Shown here one piece after another: positions 1-6,650 of a DNA stretch of 7,172 nt. Source of the stretch: Acidobacteriota bacterium. GTDB taxonomy: Bacteria > Acidobacteriota > Blastocatellia > Pyrinomonadales > Pyrinomonadaceae. A model generated the notes under the pieces. That model made no database searches, was not told the DNA's origin, and saw nothing but the letters and a program-made list of their open reading frames with translations. The position numbers and the translations under genes were made by a program. The DNA lies in NCBI GenBank assembly GCA_019247865.1, contig JAFBAJ010000587.1, positions 1 through 7,172 on the forward strand. The letters run 5' to 3'. Position 1 is the stretch's first letter. Each line of letters begins with the position of its first letter.

Positions 1-1257
1 GGCCGGCGGGGGACGATTTTCGCTGGCATTGGAGATCAGAATCCGCAATCGCTGCTCGCTATCTACAACCCCGGCCAGTACATCCCGCCGAACATGGACC
101 CGATCAAGAACAAGGATGATAACTATGCGTTATCGGTTCTGTTCAACGTCGTGCCTCAGTTCAGTTGGGTCTTCACACCGGCGGCCAGCACCGTCTCCAA
201 CGTTTACGATTCGATTCTCCAATACAAAGAGGCTCCGATTTCCAATCTCACGCCCGACCAGAAGAAAAAACTGCAAGAGGCCGAACAGACGCTCGAAGCG
301 GACTCTGAGAAATATAGCGAGTACGAATTGAAGTACTACGAAGCGTTGGACGCTTATGACGCGGCCTACGCGACCGCGGCCAACGGCGGCGCGCCAATTC
401 CCAGGTCTATCAAGCTCAAGCTGGCGAGCGCGCTGCGGTCATGGGAAGGACTCGGACATAAGAGCGCAGTCGAGTCAGCGATTGCGGTCATCAGCATTTA
501 CGAAGCACTGGAGCCGGAGAATTTTTGGTTCCAGTTGCGGGAGCGATACAATAAGGGCACGCTGGAAGCCGATCTGGGCAGCGAGTTTCAGGTCGTCGGC
601 TTCTCGCCGCCCTACCGCAACTGGTTCGGCGATGCCGGCTGGACGGATTTCACTTTCACGCAAACGGACATGGACAACCAGCGGAACTCCGAATCCCTGG
701 GTGTGTCCGGCAACCTCGACGGCTCATTCGGGATCTTTCGCATTTCGGGCGACGGGTCATTCGAGCAGGATTCCAAGTTCGTCAAGATAGACCAGACGGA
801 CTTGAGTTTCAGTTGCAAGCTGATGCGTGTCTCGTTTGATCGCAGCTGGATGAACCCGCTTGTGCTCTCCAGCCGCGCTTGGCGCTGGGCTAAGGGCACG
901 CCGACCTACGGCAGCAAACTCTCGACCGGCGGCGACATCTTCGGAGACGTCGCTCCCACCGGCGACATGACGGTGATTCCGACCGCCGCCATCCTCTCCA
1001 AAGACCTCGTCATCAACGGCAAATTCAACCAGACGCAGGTCGAAGAGTTCAACCGCGCCATCGCGGCCAACGCTTCGGTCGGGATCGGGCCGTTCTCGAT
1101 CTCGGGTCGCTTCAACATGGAGAACAACACCGGCTCGGAAAAGGGCACGATCGCGGTCAACGGCATCACGGCCAAAGACGTGCAGGTGATCGCGCTGATC
1201 TGCCAGCTCCTGCCGGAGTCGCCCGACCCCGATGCGAGTCTGGTCTGGCCGTCTTAG
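1..1257 (+). CDS. Unrecognised conserved protein, first of a tandem paralogue pair (5' end missing)
   Basis: I do not recognise this family. The frame is open from base 1 to the TAG at 1255-1257, giving 418 residues. An ATG at 94 exists but is not the real start: residues encoded before it (SLLAIYNPGQYIPPNMDP, about bases 49-102) already align with SMLSVMIPGLYINQHLDV in the next gene. By that comparison roughly 15-20 N-terminal residues lie outside the window. Visible blocks shared with the paralogue are SxLTPxQKxxL (about 241-273), ELKYYEALDAY (from 325), a GHKxxVExAxxxxSxYEALEP block (about 457-516), GWTDFxF (637-657), RSWMNPLVLSSRAWRW (841-888) and STGGDIFGDVAPTGDMTVIP (922-981). The protein is soluble-looking, with no signal peptide or membrane helix in the visible part. 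The central region before 420 is charged and probably helical; the later part looks beta-rich. It ends in a DxxLVWPS tail. The coding call is firm; function is unknown. Confidence 0.85.
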   Translation, partial: GRRGTIFAGIGDQNPQSLLAIYNPGQYIPPNMDPIKNKDDNYALSVLFNVVPQFSWVFTPAASTVSNVYDSILQYKEAPISNLTPDQKKKLQEAEQTLEADSEKYSEYELKYYEALDAYDAAYATAANGGAPIPRSIKLKLASALRSWEGLGHKSAVESAIAVISIYEALEPENFWFQLRERYNKGTLEADLGSEFQVVGFSPPYRNWFGDAGWTDFTFTQTDMDNQRNSESLGVSGNLDGSFGIFRISGDGSFEQDSKFVKIDQTDLSFSCKLMRVSFDRSWMNPLVLSSRAWRWAKGTPTYGSKLSTGGDIFGDVAPTGDMTVIPTAAILSKDLVINGKFNQTQVEEFNRAIAANASVGIGPFSISGRFNMENNTGSEKGTIAVNGITAKDVQVIALICQLLPESPDPDASLVWPS

Positions 1258-1262
1258 CCAGC

Positions 1263-1315
1263 ATGGACGCGTGTGAGACGCGCGCCGAACGAACGTGTCT
1301 CACACGCGCCTCCAT
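1263..1315. repeat. Imperfect palindrome between the two paralogues
   Basis: The arms CGCGTGTGAGAC (1268-1279) and GTCTCACACGCG (1297-1308) are perfect complements of 12 bp. The stem extends inward by a G-U and two G-C pairs, leaving a loop of about 11 nt. It extends outward, after a 2-nt bulge, by ATGGA (1263-1267) with TCCAT (1311-1315). It starts 5 nt after the stop of the first paralogue and ends 8 nt before the ribosome binding site of the second. No T-tract follows, so it is not a standard intrinsic terminator. It could be a processing or attenuation hairpin that sets the relative expression of the two genes, or a copy of a dispersed palindromic repeat. Confidence 0.75.
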
Positions 1316-1323
1316 CGCCGGCC

Positions 1324-1331
1324 GGAGGAAG
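1324..1331 (+). promoter_or_regulatory. Ribosome binding site fixing the start of the second paralogue
   Basis: GGAGGAAG lies 6 nt before the ATG at 1338. It favours that start over the in-frame ATG at 1263, which would place 25 extra residues across the palindrome and has no comparable Shine-Dalgarno sequence. Confidence 0.8.
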
Positions 1332-1337
1332 TTTCTA

Positions 1338-2699
1338 ATGGTGGACATCTCGGCCCAAACTTTCGTCCAGCTCTACAGCAAGCTGGCCGCCACGTTCTCC
1401 GTCAGGGATGCCGTCGGAGATGATAGCCCTTCGATGCTGTCAGTCATGATTCCCGGACTCTACATCAATCAACATCTGGACGTTAACGACCCTCAAACAC
1501 AGTATTACATCTCCAACGCGCTCAGCCCGACGCTCGAATGCAGTTGGATTCTGCGCGAGGGAGTCGGCACGGTGACAGACATCTACAAGTCTATCCTCGA
1601 CGGCAAGGAGACGCCGCTCGTCAGTCTCACGCCCGGACAAAAGCAGGAACTGGACGAAGCGATGGCCTACCTCTTTCTGCCCGACGACGAACCGACACCG
1701 GCCTACGAAGCATATCAGACGTATGAGCTGAAATACCTGGAAGCACTCGATGCCTACGAGCAGGCTTGGTCCACAGAGCAGAACGGCGGGGCGAATGTCC
1801 CGCCCAACATTATCGCAGAGCTTGAGCTGGCATCCACGGAGTGGACTGAGCTGGGGCACAAAGGGGACGTGGAACGTGCTCTCCGCATCGTCTCCGAGTA
1901 TGAGGCGCTCGAACCCGCTCTCTACTGGGCACGGCTGGCAGACTTGTACCGGCGTTGGACTCGCGTCGCGGGAACGGACAGCGAGTTTCAACTGATACAC
2001 TCGCTCCCGCCTTACGAGCAGTGGTTCAGCGAGTTCGGTTGGACTGACTTTCATTTTGATGACAAAGACTTCGCCAACCAGCAACGCTCCGGCGCGGTCG
2101 GCACAGAGTCCGGCTGCTCATGCGGATGTCCGACAGCCAATCCGCCGCCCGGCTTTCTCGCCTCGGCCAGCGGTGATTTCCGGCGCGACGCCCGGCGCAT
2201 CGAGGGCGAGCCGCTCAGGTTTGTTTTAGCTTGTCGTCTGCGCCGCGTGGAAATCATCCGGCCGTGGATGAACACAGACCTCTTCTTTAGCCGCGCGTGG
2301 CGTTGGTCGCCCGCCAGCGTCTCATACGGCAACATGGTTTCCACCGGCGGCGATCTCGCCGGGAGCGTCGTGCCGACCGGGCGGATGCCTGTTCTTCCGC
2401 AGACGGCGGTGCTCGCCCGCGACGTGAAGATCGAATGGCAGGACGACGGCACGCTCTTCAGAGAACTGGCGGCGCAGGCTGCTGCCGGAGACGAGCTGGC
2501 GTTCGGCCCGTTCCGTCTGACGGGTGCTGCGTTCGACAGCGGGCACATAGACATGCCCGACCCGCAACTCTTCGGGTTTTTAAGCGTCATCCTCCCCAAA
2601 TGTCCGAACCCGGACCCTAATCTCCAATGGCCGGAATGGCAGATCATGCCATCGATGTTTCCGCGAATCTCACCCCTGACGACCACCAAAACATCATGA
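1338..2699 (+). CDS. Unrecognised conserved protein, second of a tandem paralogue pair (complete)
   Basis: Complete gene of 453 residues, with ATG at 1338 chosen because of the strong GGAGGAAG upstream. I do not recognise the family, but it is a clear paralogue of the gene ending at 1257. Shared blocks are SLTPGQKQEL (about 1621-1650), ELKYLEALDAY (from 1725), GHKGDVERAL...SEYEALEP (about 1854-1916), GWTDFHF (about 2038-2058), RPWMNTDLFFSRAWRW (2260-2306) and STGGDLAGSVVPTGRMPVLP (2340-2399). The last block matches its partner at 13 of 20 positions. No signal peptide or membrane helix is visible. Two differences stand out. A Cys-rich and Pro-rich stretch, with C260, C262 and C264 in the order CSCGC, replaces a Gly/Ser stretch of the paralogue. 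The C-terminus also runs about 20 residues past the WP motif where the paralogue stops, ending in a low-complexity LTTTKTS tail that may be a recent read-through. A hairpin follows one base after the stop. Function is unknown; a structural or binding role is as likely as an enzymatic one. Confidence 0.87.
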   Translation: MVDISAQTFVQLYSKLAATFSVRDAVGDDSPSMLSVMIPGLYINQHLDVNDPQTQYYISNALSPTLECSWILREGVGTVTDIYKSILDGKETPLVSLTPGQKQELDEAMAYLFLPDDEPTPAYEAYQTYELKYLEALDAYEQAWSTEQNGGANVPPNIIAELELASTEWTELGHKGDVERALRIVSEYEALEPALYWARLADLYRRWTRVAGTDSEFQLIHSLPPYEQWFSEFGWTDFHFDDKDFANQQRSGAVGTESGCSCGCPTANPPPGFLASASGDFRRDARRIEGEPLRFVLACRLRRVEIIRPWMNTDLFFSRAWRWSPASVSYGNMVSTGGDLAGSVVPTGRMPVLPQTAVLARDVKIEWQDDGTLFRELAAQAAAGDELAFGPFRLTGAAFDSGHIDMPDPQLFGFLSVILPKCPNPDPNLQWPEWQIMPSMFPRISPLTTTKTS

Positions 2700-2747
2700 G
2701 CAACAGGGGCACGGATTACTGTTGGAAGTAATCCGCGCCCCTGTTGC
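2700..2747. terminator. Long hairpin between convergent genes, possible bidirectional terminator
   Basis: Arms 2700-2719 and 2728-2747 are complementary over 20 positions with one mismatch (A2711 against C2736), around an 8-nt loop TGTTGGAA. The structure starts directly after the TGA of the second paralogue. It ends 30 bp before the stop codon of the opposing 179-residue gene, so it sits where a shared terminator would be expected. No T-tract follows on either strand, so Rho-independent termination is not certain. The near-perfect arms could also mark a dispersed palindromic repeat or small non-autonomous mobile element. The hairpin itself is certain; its role is inferred. Confidence 0.6.
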
Positions 2748-2777
2748 CGGATGGCGCTCGCTGAAAGGCAGCACACT

Positions 2778-3317
2778 TTATACCCAGTTAATGTTGACGT
2801 AGATGGTGGAATTGGAGGGCAAGGGGGAAAAATCCTCAAGGATATCGTCGCCTCGCTTGATGACTACGCCGGTAACCTGGCTCTGAAACGTAGCCGCAGA
2901 ATCGTGCCACACATTCTCCCCTCCTTCGGTCACCTGAAACTCGACGGGCGAGCTGAGAGCGATCATGACCTTGTCCCCGGTCGGAAGCGCCACTCGTTCC
3001 TCTTCAACGAGTAAATGCTGCTGGTCGTAAAATATCTCCACGGCGGTCAGTTGATCATCGGTAGCGAATGAGACGGCATGTGTCACCTGCAAGTCAAGCG
3101 TGATGGTCACGCCATAAATTCTGCCGGGCAATTGAGATTGAGCTGCTCTCCAAACCCTATCGGTGAAATCCTCGAAGGGCATGGGGGATTGAATATTGAC
3201 CACAGTGGCGACCGCTTCGGCGCCGGCACCGGGCTTGACGATGACTGGCGTGAGTGGTTCCCAATCACGCGACTGTGGATGGAGTGTTTGCTCTGGTTCT
3301 GCTGTTTGCGCTTTCAT
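2778..3317 (-). CDS. Unknown 179-residue protein, translationally coupled to the kinase
   Basis: Complete gene of 179 residues reading from ATG at 3315-3317 to TAA at 2778-2780. AAAAGGAG (3326-3333) lies 8 nt upstream of the start. I do not recognise the family. There is no signal peptide, membrane helix or Cys residue. The first 30 or so residues are Gln/Pro-rich and probably disordered. The rest alternates hydrophobic and polar residues in a beta-strand-like pattern (IYGVTITLDLQVTHAVSF, DKVMIALSSPVEFQV) with acidic patches, which suggests a small beta-rich domain. The start lies inside the 3' end of the kinase gene with a 53-bp overlap in another frame. The two are therefore probably one transcript with coupled translation, which makes this protein a candidate substrate or partner of the kinase. 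It could instead be an unrelated passenger. The coding call rests on the RBS, the overlap geometry and protein-like composition. Confidence 0.75.
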   Translation of the reverse strand: MKAQTAEPEQTLHPQSRDWEPLTPVIVKPGAGAEAVATVVNIQSPMPFEDFTDRVWRAAQSQLPGRIYGVTITLDLQVTHAVSFATDDQLTAVEIFYDQQHLLVEEERVALPTGDKVMIALSSPVEFQVTEGGENVWHDSAATFQSQVTGVVIKRGDDILEDFSPLPSNSTIYVNINWV

Positions 3318-6300
3318 GGTCGTTGCTCCTTTTGAGGTTGAGAGTCTGGTGGTTTACTCCCGGCAGGAGCGCATCGAGTTGCCGGCGATAGCGCTGGACA
3401 TCCGGACGGGAGAGATAGCTGCGATAATCATTCGCGCCCCATGTTCTTTCGAGCGCCGAGAGCAGTTCGCTCGCGTGCGAGGCGTACTCGCTCGCCTGCG
3501 CCGCGTCGCGCAGCCGCTGGCTGGAGAGCGCGGCGATGAGCCACGCTCTCCATTCGGAGTGCCGCCGCCCCAGACGAGAAAGAGCTTCGCGTGCTTGCAG
3601 GGCCATGTCGAGCGCGCCCTGCGCGTCGCCGCTCGCCAGCATCGCTTCAGCGAGAGCCAGCCGCGCGCTGCTGATGAGCCGCGGGTCGCCCGTCTGCGTC
3701 GCTGCGTCAACTGCTTTCTGACACTCTGCGAAGCCTGCACGTAACATGCCAGAGTTGATTCGCGCCATCCCTTCCGTGTAGGTGAGTTGCACGAAAAAGT
3801 TTTTGTCCTGTGTGCCGCCGAGGGCTGCGGCTTTCTGGCTCTGCGTGAGGGCTTCGCGATACTGCTCCTCGCTCAGGGCCATCTGCGCTTTGGAGAGATA
3901 GAGCCAGGCCAGCAGTTGCTTGTCCATCCCGTCGGGCCGGTTGACGATATCGAAGGCTTGGTCGAGCGCCTCGCGCGCTTCCGCGTAGCGCCCCAGTTGC
4001 CGGAGCATGTTGCCGCGATTGACGAGGGTATAGCCGGTCTTCGGCTCCAGCCCCAGCGAGCGGTTGATCCGGTAGCTCTCGTCAACGTGTTTGAGCGCCT
4101 CCGTGAACTGTTCCTGATGTTCCAGAAGCACAGCCATCGAAGCGTGCGTATGAGCCACCTGTGTCTGGTCACCGAGTTGTTCGGCCAGTTGAAGCTGCTG
4201 GTTGAAGGATTCGAGGGCGGCTTCGTTGTTTCCCTGCTGCTCGTTGGCGGAGCCGAGCAGGAGCAGAGCCTGTGCTGTCTCTCTGCGAAAGTTGCCCTGC
4301 CGGTAAAAGGCGAGCGCGGGTTCCAGATAGCTCAAAGCTTTGCTTCCCTGCCCCTGCTGTACGAACAGGCTGCCGAGCGAGAGCAATGCTCTGGCCTCCG
4401 CGCGTCGCCCTTTGTTGGCCTTCGCAATCTGAAGCGCCTGCTCGAAATACCTCTCGGCTTCGCCGTATTCGCCGCGCAGGTAGAACGTATTGCCGATGTC
4501 GATCAGGCCGCTCGTCGTCAGGTTGTCGAGTTGCTCTGAGCGCGCGAGTTCGATTCCACGATTCGCGGACTGCTGCGCGCGAGTTGTGTCGCCGGTGCTG
4601 TAGTAAACGCTGGCGAGTTGGAGCAGGGTTTTAATCTGCTGCGGCCTGTTGTCGGTCGTCAGCGCCAGATCGAGCGTGCGCTGCAACTGCGCCTGCGCTT
4701 CGGGCAGCTTATCCATGCTGTTGAGGAAAGTGCCGCGTTGATAGAAAACTTCGGCCAGGCCCTCGAAATTGCTTTGCGCGTTGTAGAGCGCCTGCGCTTT
4801 GTCGAAGGCAGCGTTGGCCTTCGCTTCATCCAGTCGGCGAGCGTGTAGAGTGCCTAAACGCAGGAAGGCCGCGGCGTGCTGTGCGTCGCGTCGCGTCACT
4901 TCTTCAAAAGCGCCGATGGCGCGCTCGACATCCCTGACTCTCTCGTAGGCGCGTCCGAGGTCGAAGTAGGCGGCCGTTTTCTCGGCTTCCGGCTGTTGCC
5001 TGACGACCTCTTCAAAGTTTTCGACCGCGCCCTGGTAGTTGCGGCGCACAGTGGCGGTGACGGCTTGCAGGTAGAGCGTGTCGAGCTTGGACAGCCCCGA
5101 AAAATTGGGCATCAATTCGGTCACACGCAGCATCTCGCTCGTCGCCCTGTCTTCATAGTCCAACTCGATCCAGGCTTCGGCCAGTCGCGCGTGTGCCAGC
5201 GGGAATTGCGTGTCCTGTTGAATGGCCTGCTCAAGCATGCTGCTCGCTTTGAAGTAATTGCCGTCCTGCAGAGCGTTGACTCCGGCCTGATACCAGCGCC
5301 GCGCTTCCGGCGACGGCTCGGGCAGACGCCCGCGTCGAACCGAATTCCAGAACACAAGCAGCGAGAGCACGAGCGCCACCGCTGAAAAGGCCCAGACCAT
5401 GAGGCGTGTCCTCTTCGAGACGGAGGGCAGGGCCGAACGCAAGCGTGCGCCGATTGACGGGCGCGTCGAGCGACGGCGGTGAGCGTGTGCGCCCTCTGCC
5501 AGCAGAGCTTGAACAGACTTCAAATCTTCGAGCAGCGCATCGGCTGTTTGATAACGCTCATCCGTCTTCTTGGCTAAGGCTTTGAGCGTGAGGCGGTCAA
5601 GTTCTTCGGGGATGTGTGGATTGAGCTGCGAGGGCGGCGGCGGGTCATCGCGGACGACTTGAGCGCAGATTTCGACCAGCCCCGTGCCGTTGAAAGCAGG
5701 CCGGCCGGTGAGGCATTCGTACAGCAGCGAGCCAAGCGAAAAAATGTCGCTCCGCTTATCAACCGGCAGGCCGAGGGCCTGCTCCGGCGACAGGTATGAA
5801 GGCGTGCCGATGATGACGCCTTCGAGCGTCTCCGTAGCTGAGAGCGCAGCCCTTTCACCCATCTCCTCCGGTGACCCGGTCTCGAAGTGCTTCGCCAATC
5901 CGAAATCGAGCACCTTAACCTCGTCGCGCCTGTTGATGGCGACGTTGGAGGGTTTGATGTCACGATGAATGATGCCGTGGCGGTGCGCTTCCGCGATAGC
6001 TTCCGCGACCTGCTCGACGATCTCGACCGCACGCTCCGGCGGCAGCGCATCACGGCTGAGCAGCTCGCACAGGCTCTGGCCGTTGACCAGCTCCATCACG
6101 AGGTAAGGTTGCCCCTCCTCTGTTTCGCCGTAATCATGGATGGTTGCGATGTGCGGATGATTGAGCGCCGAAGCAGCACGCGCGTCGCGCAGGAACCGGG
6201 TGCGGAAGTGTCCCCGTCCGGGCGTCTGCGGGAGCGTCAGCGTCTTGATCGCAACCTGCCTCCCCAACAGCGTATCTTCCGCGACATAGACTATCCCCAT

Positions 6301-6357
6301 CCCTCCTTCGCCGAGTTTACGCAGGATGCGATAGTGAGAGATCGTCTGGCCGATCAT
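3265..6357 (-). CDS. Membrane-anchored Ser/Thr protein kinase with C-terminal TPR array
   Basis: 1030 residues; ATG at 6355-6357 with AAAGGAG (6368-6374) upstream. The N-terminal 285 residues are a PknB-type (Hanks) kinase that transfers phosphate from ATP to Ser/Thr of proteins. Visible are the glycine-rich loop GEGGMG (16-21), VAIK with Lys38, the catalytic loop HRDIKPSN (131-138, Asp133), DFG (151-153), GTPSYLSPE (184-192) and DIFSLG (204-209). The position normally held by the helix-C glutamate appears to be Asp58. A basic linker (about 290-318) leads to one hydrophobic helix (about 319-337, RLMVWAFSAVALVLSLLVFW). From about 350 to 960 there are about 14 TPR-like helix pairs, such as LGRAYERVRDVERAIGAFEE and IGNTFYLRGEYGEAERYFEQAL. 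With the kinase inside the cell, the TPRs would lie outside the cytoplasm as a sensor or docking platform; this topology is inferred. The target is not identifiable. The gene probably leads a two-gene unit with the 179-residue protein, whose start it overlaps by 53 bp. Confidence 0.96.
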   Translation of the reverse strand: MIGQTISHYRILRKLGEGGMGIVYVAEDTLLGRQVAIKTLTLPQTPGRGHFRTRFLRDARAASALNHPHIATIHDYGETEEGQPYLVMELVNGQSLCELLSRDALPPERAVEIVEQVAEAIAEAHRHGIIHRDIKPSNVAINRRDEVKVLDFGLAKHFETGSPEEMGERAALSATETLEGVIIGTPSYLSPEQALGLPVDKRSDIFSLGSLLYECLTGRPAFNGTGLVEICAQVVRDDPPPPSQLNPHIPEELDRLTLKALAKKTDERYQTADALLEDLKSVQALLAEGAHAHRRRSTRPSIGARLRSALPSVSKRTRLMVWAFSAVALVLSLLVFWNSVRRGRLPEPSPEARRWYQAGVNALQDGNYFKASSMLEQAIQQDTQFPLAHARLAEAWIELDYEDRATSEMLRVTELMPNFSGLSKLDTLYLQAVTATVRRNYQGAVENFEEVVRQQPEAEKTAAYFDLGRAYERVRDVERAIGAFEEVTRRDAQHAAAFLRLGTLHARRLDEAKANAAFDKAQALYNAQSNFEGLAEVFYQRGTFLNSMDKLPEAQAQLQRTLDLALTTDNRPQQIKTLLQLASVYYSTGDTTRAQQSANRGIELARSEQLDNLTTSGLIDIGNTFYLRGEYGEAERYFEQALQIAKANKGRRAEARALLSLGSLFVQQGQGSKALSYLEPALAFYRQGNFRRETAQALLLLGSANEQQGNNEAALESFNQQLQLAEQLGDQTQVAHTHASMAVLLEHQEQFTEALKHVDESYRINRSLGLEPKTGYTLVNRGNMLRQLGRYAEAREALDQAFDIVNRPDGMDKQLLAWLYLSKAQMALSEEQYREALTQSQKAAALGGTQDKNFFVQLTYTEGMARINSGMLRAGFAECQKAVDAATQTGDPRLISSARLALAEAMLASGDAQGALDMALQAREALSRLGRRHSEWRAWLIAALSSQRLRDAAQASEYASHASELLSALERTWGANDYRSYLSRPDVQRYRRQLDALLPGVNHQTLNLKRSNDHESANSRTRANTPSTVA
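3326..3333 (-). promoter_or_regulatory. Ribosome binding site of the 179-residue gene, inside the kinase gene
   Basis: Read on the minus strand this is AAAAGGAG, 8 nt before the ATG. It lies within the last codons of the kinase gene, so ribosomes finishing the kinase pass over it. This fits translational coupling. Confidence 0.7.
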
Positions 6358-6367
6358 AGGTCAGGCT

Positions 6368-6374
6368 CTCCTTT
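6368..6374 (-). promoter_or_regulatory. Ribosome binding site of the kinase
   Basis: Read on the minus strand this is AAAGGAG, ending 10 nt before the ATG at 6357. It supports this start. The glycine-rich loop begins at residue 16, which is normal for a kinase domain at the very N-terminus. Confidence 0.7.
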
Positions 6375-6509
6375 GAGATAAGCAGGCAGAGGCGAGAAGT
6401 AGTTCTGAGAATCAACCCCGACTTGAGAAAGGCCGGGCCTAAAAAAGCCCATCCAACAGCCGCCATTTTGCGCCAAAGCCGACCGCAATTCAATACTGCG
6501 GCTCGCTCA

Positions 6510-6528
6510 GGGAAGAACTTTATTGTTC
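6510..6528. repeat. AACTTTATT repeat, copy 1
   Basis: GGGAAGAACTTTATTGTTC. It shares the core AACTTTATT (6516-6524) with two further copies. The half-sites GAAGAA (6512-6517) and TTGTTC (6523-6528) are inverted with one mismatch around a 5-nt centre CTTTA. Confidence 0.7.
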
Positions 6529-6563
6529 AAGCATTTTTCAGGGTTATGGCAAAATCAGCTTCC

Positions 6564-6583
6564 GGGGAAGAACTTTATTTCCC
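6564..6583. repeat. AACTTTATT repeat, copy 2
   Basis: GGGGAAGAACTTTATTTCCC. Its core (6571-6579) starts 55 bp after that of copy 1, and its left side AAGAACTTTATT is identical to copy 1. The right flank differs, but arms GGGAA (6565-6569) and TTCCC (6579-6583) still make it palindromic in a shifted register. A degenerate relative, GAACAACCTTT, follows at 6584-6594. Confidence 0.7.
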
Positions 6584-6631
6584 GAACAACCTTTTGGGCA
6601 GTCGAAAATAAAGAACTTAAGGATCATCCGG

Positions 6632-6650
6632 CGAACAACTTTATTGTTCG
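6632..6650. repeat. AACTTTATT repeat, copy 3, perfect palindrome
   Basis: CGAACAACTTTATTGTTCG. This is the most symmetrical copy, with 7-bp perfect arms CGAACAA (6632-6638) and TTGTTCG (6644-6650) around CTTTA. Its core (6637-6645) starts 66 bp after that of copy 2. The size and symmetry suit a dimeric DNA-binding protein or a small RNA hairpin. Confidence 0.75.

Noticed and set aside
94..96. ATG as the start of the first gene
   Set aside because: The frame is open to base 1, and the residues before this ATG align with the paralogue, so the true start lies off the left edge.
1263..1337. N-terminal extension of the second paralogue from ATG 1263
   Set aside because: It would translate through a palindrome without a ribosome binding site, while ATG 1338 has GGAGGAAG in front.
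1440..2839. Long minus-strand open frames opposite the second paralogue (214 and 262 residues)
   Set aside because: They mirror a gene supported by paralogue conservation, lack family features, and one runs through the hairpin and into the 179-residue gene.
3787..5385. Plus-strand open frames opposite the kinase (up to 250 residues)
   Set aside because: They are antisense reflections of the GC-rich TPR coding region; the minus-strand protein has clear kinase and TPR motifs.
6510..6650. CRISPR array
   Set aside because: Only three imperfect copies with unequal spacing and diverging flanks, and no cas genes nearby.
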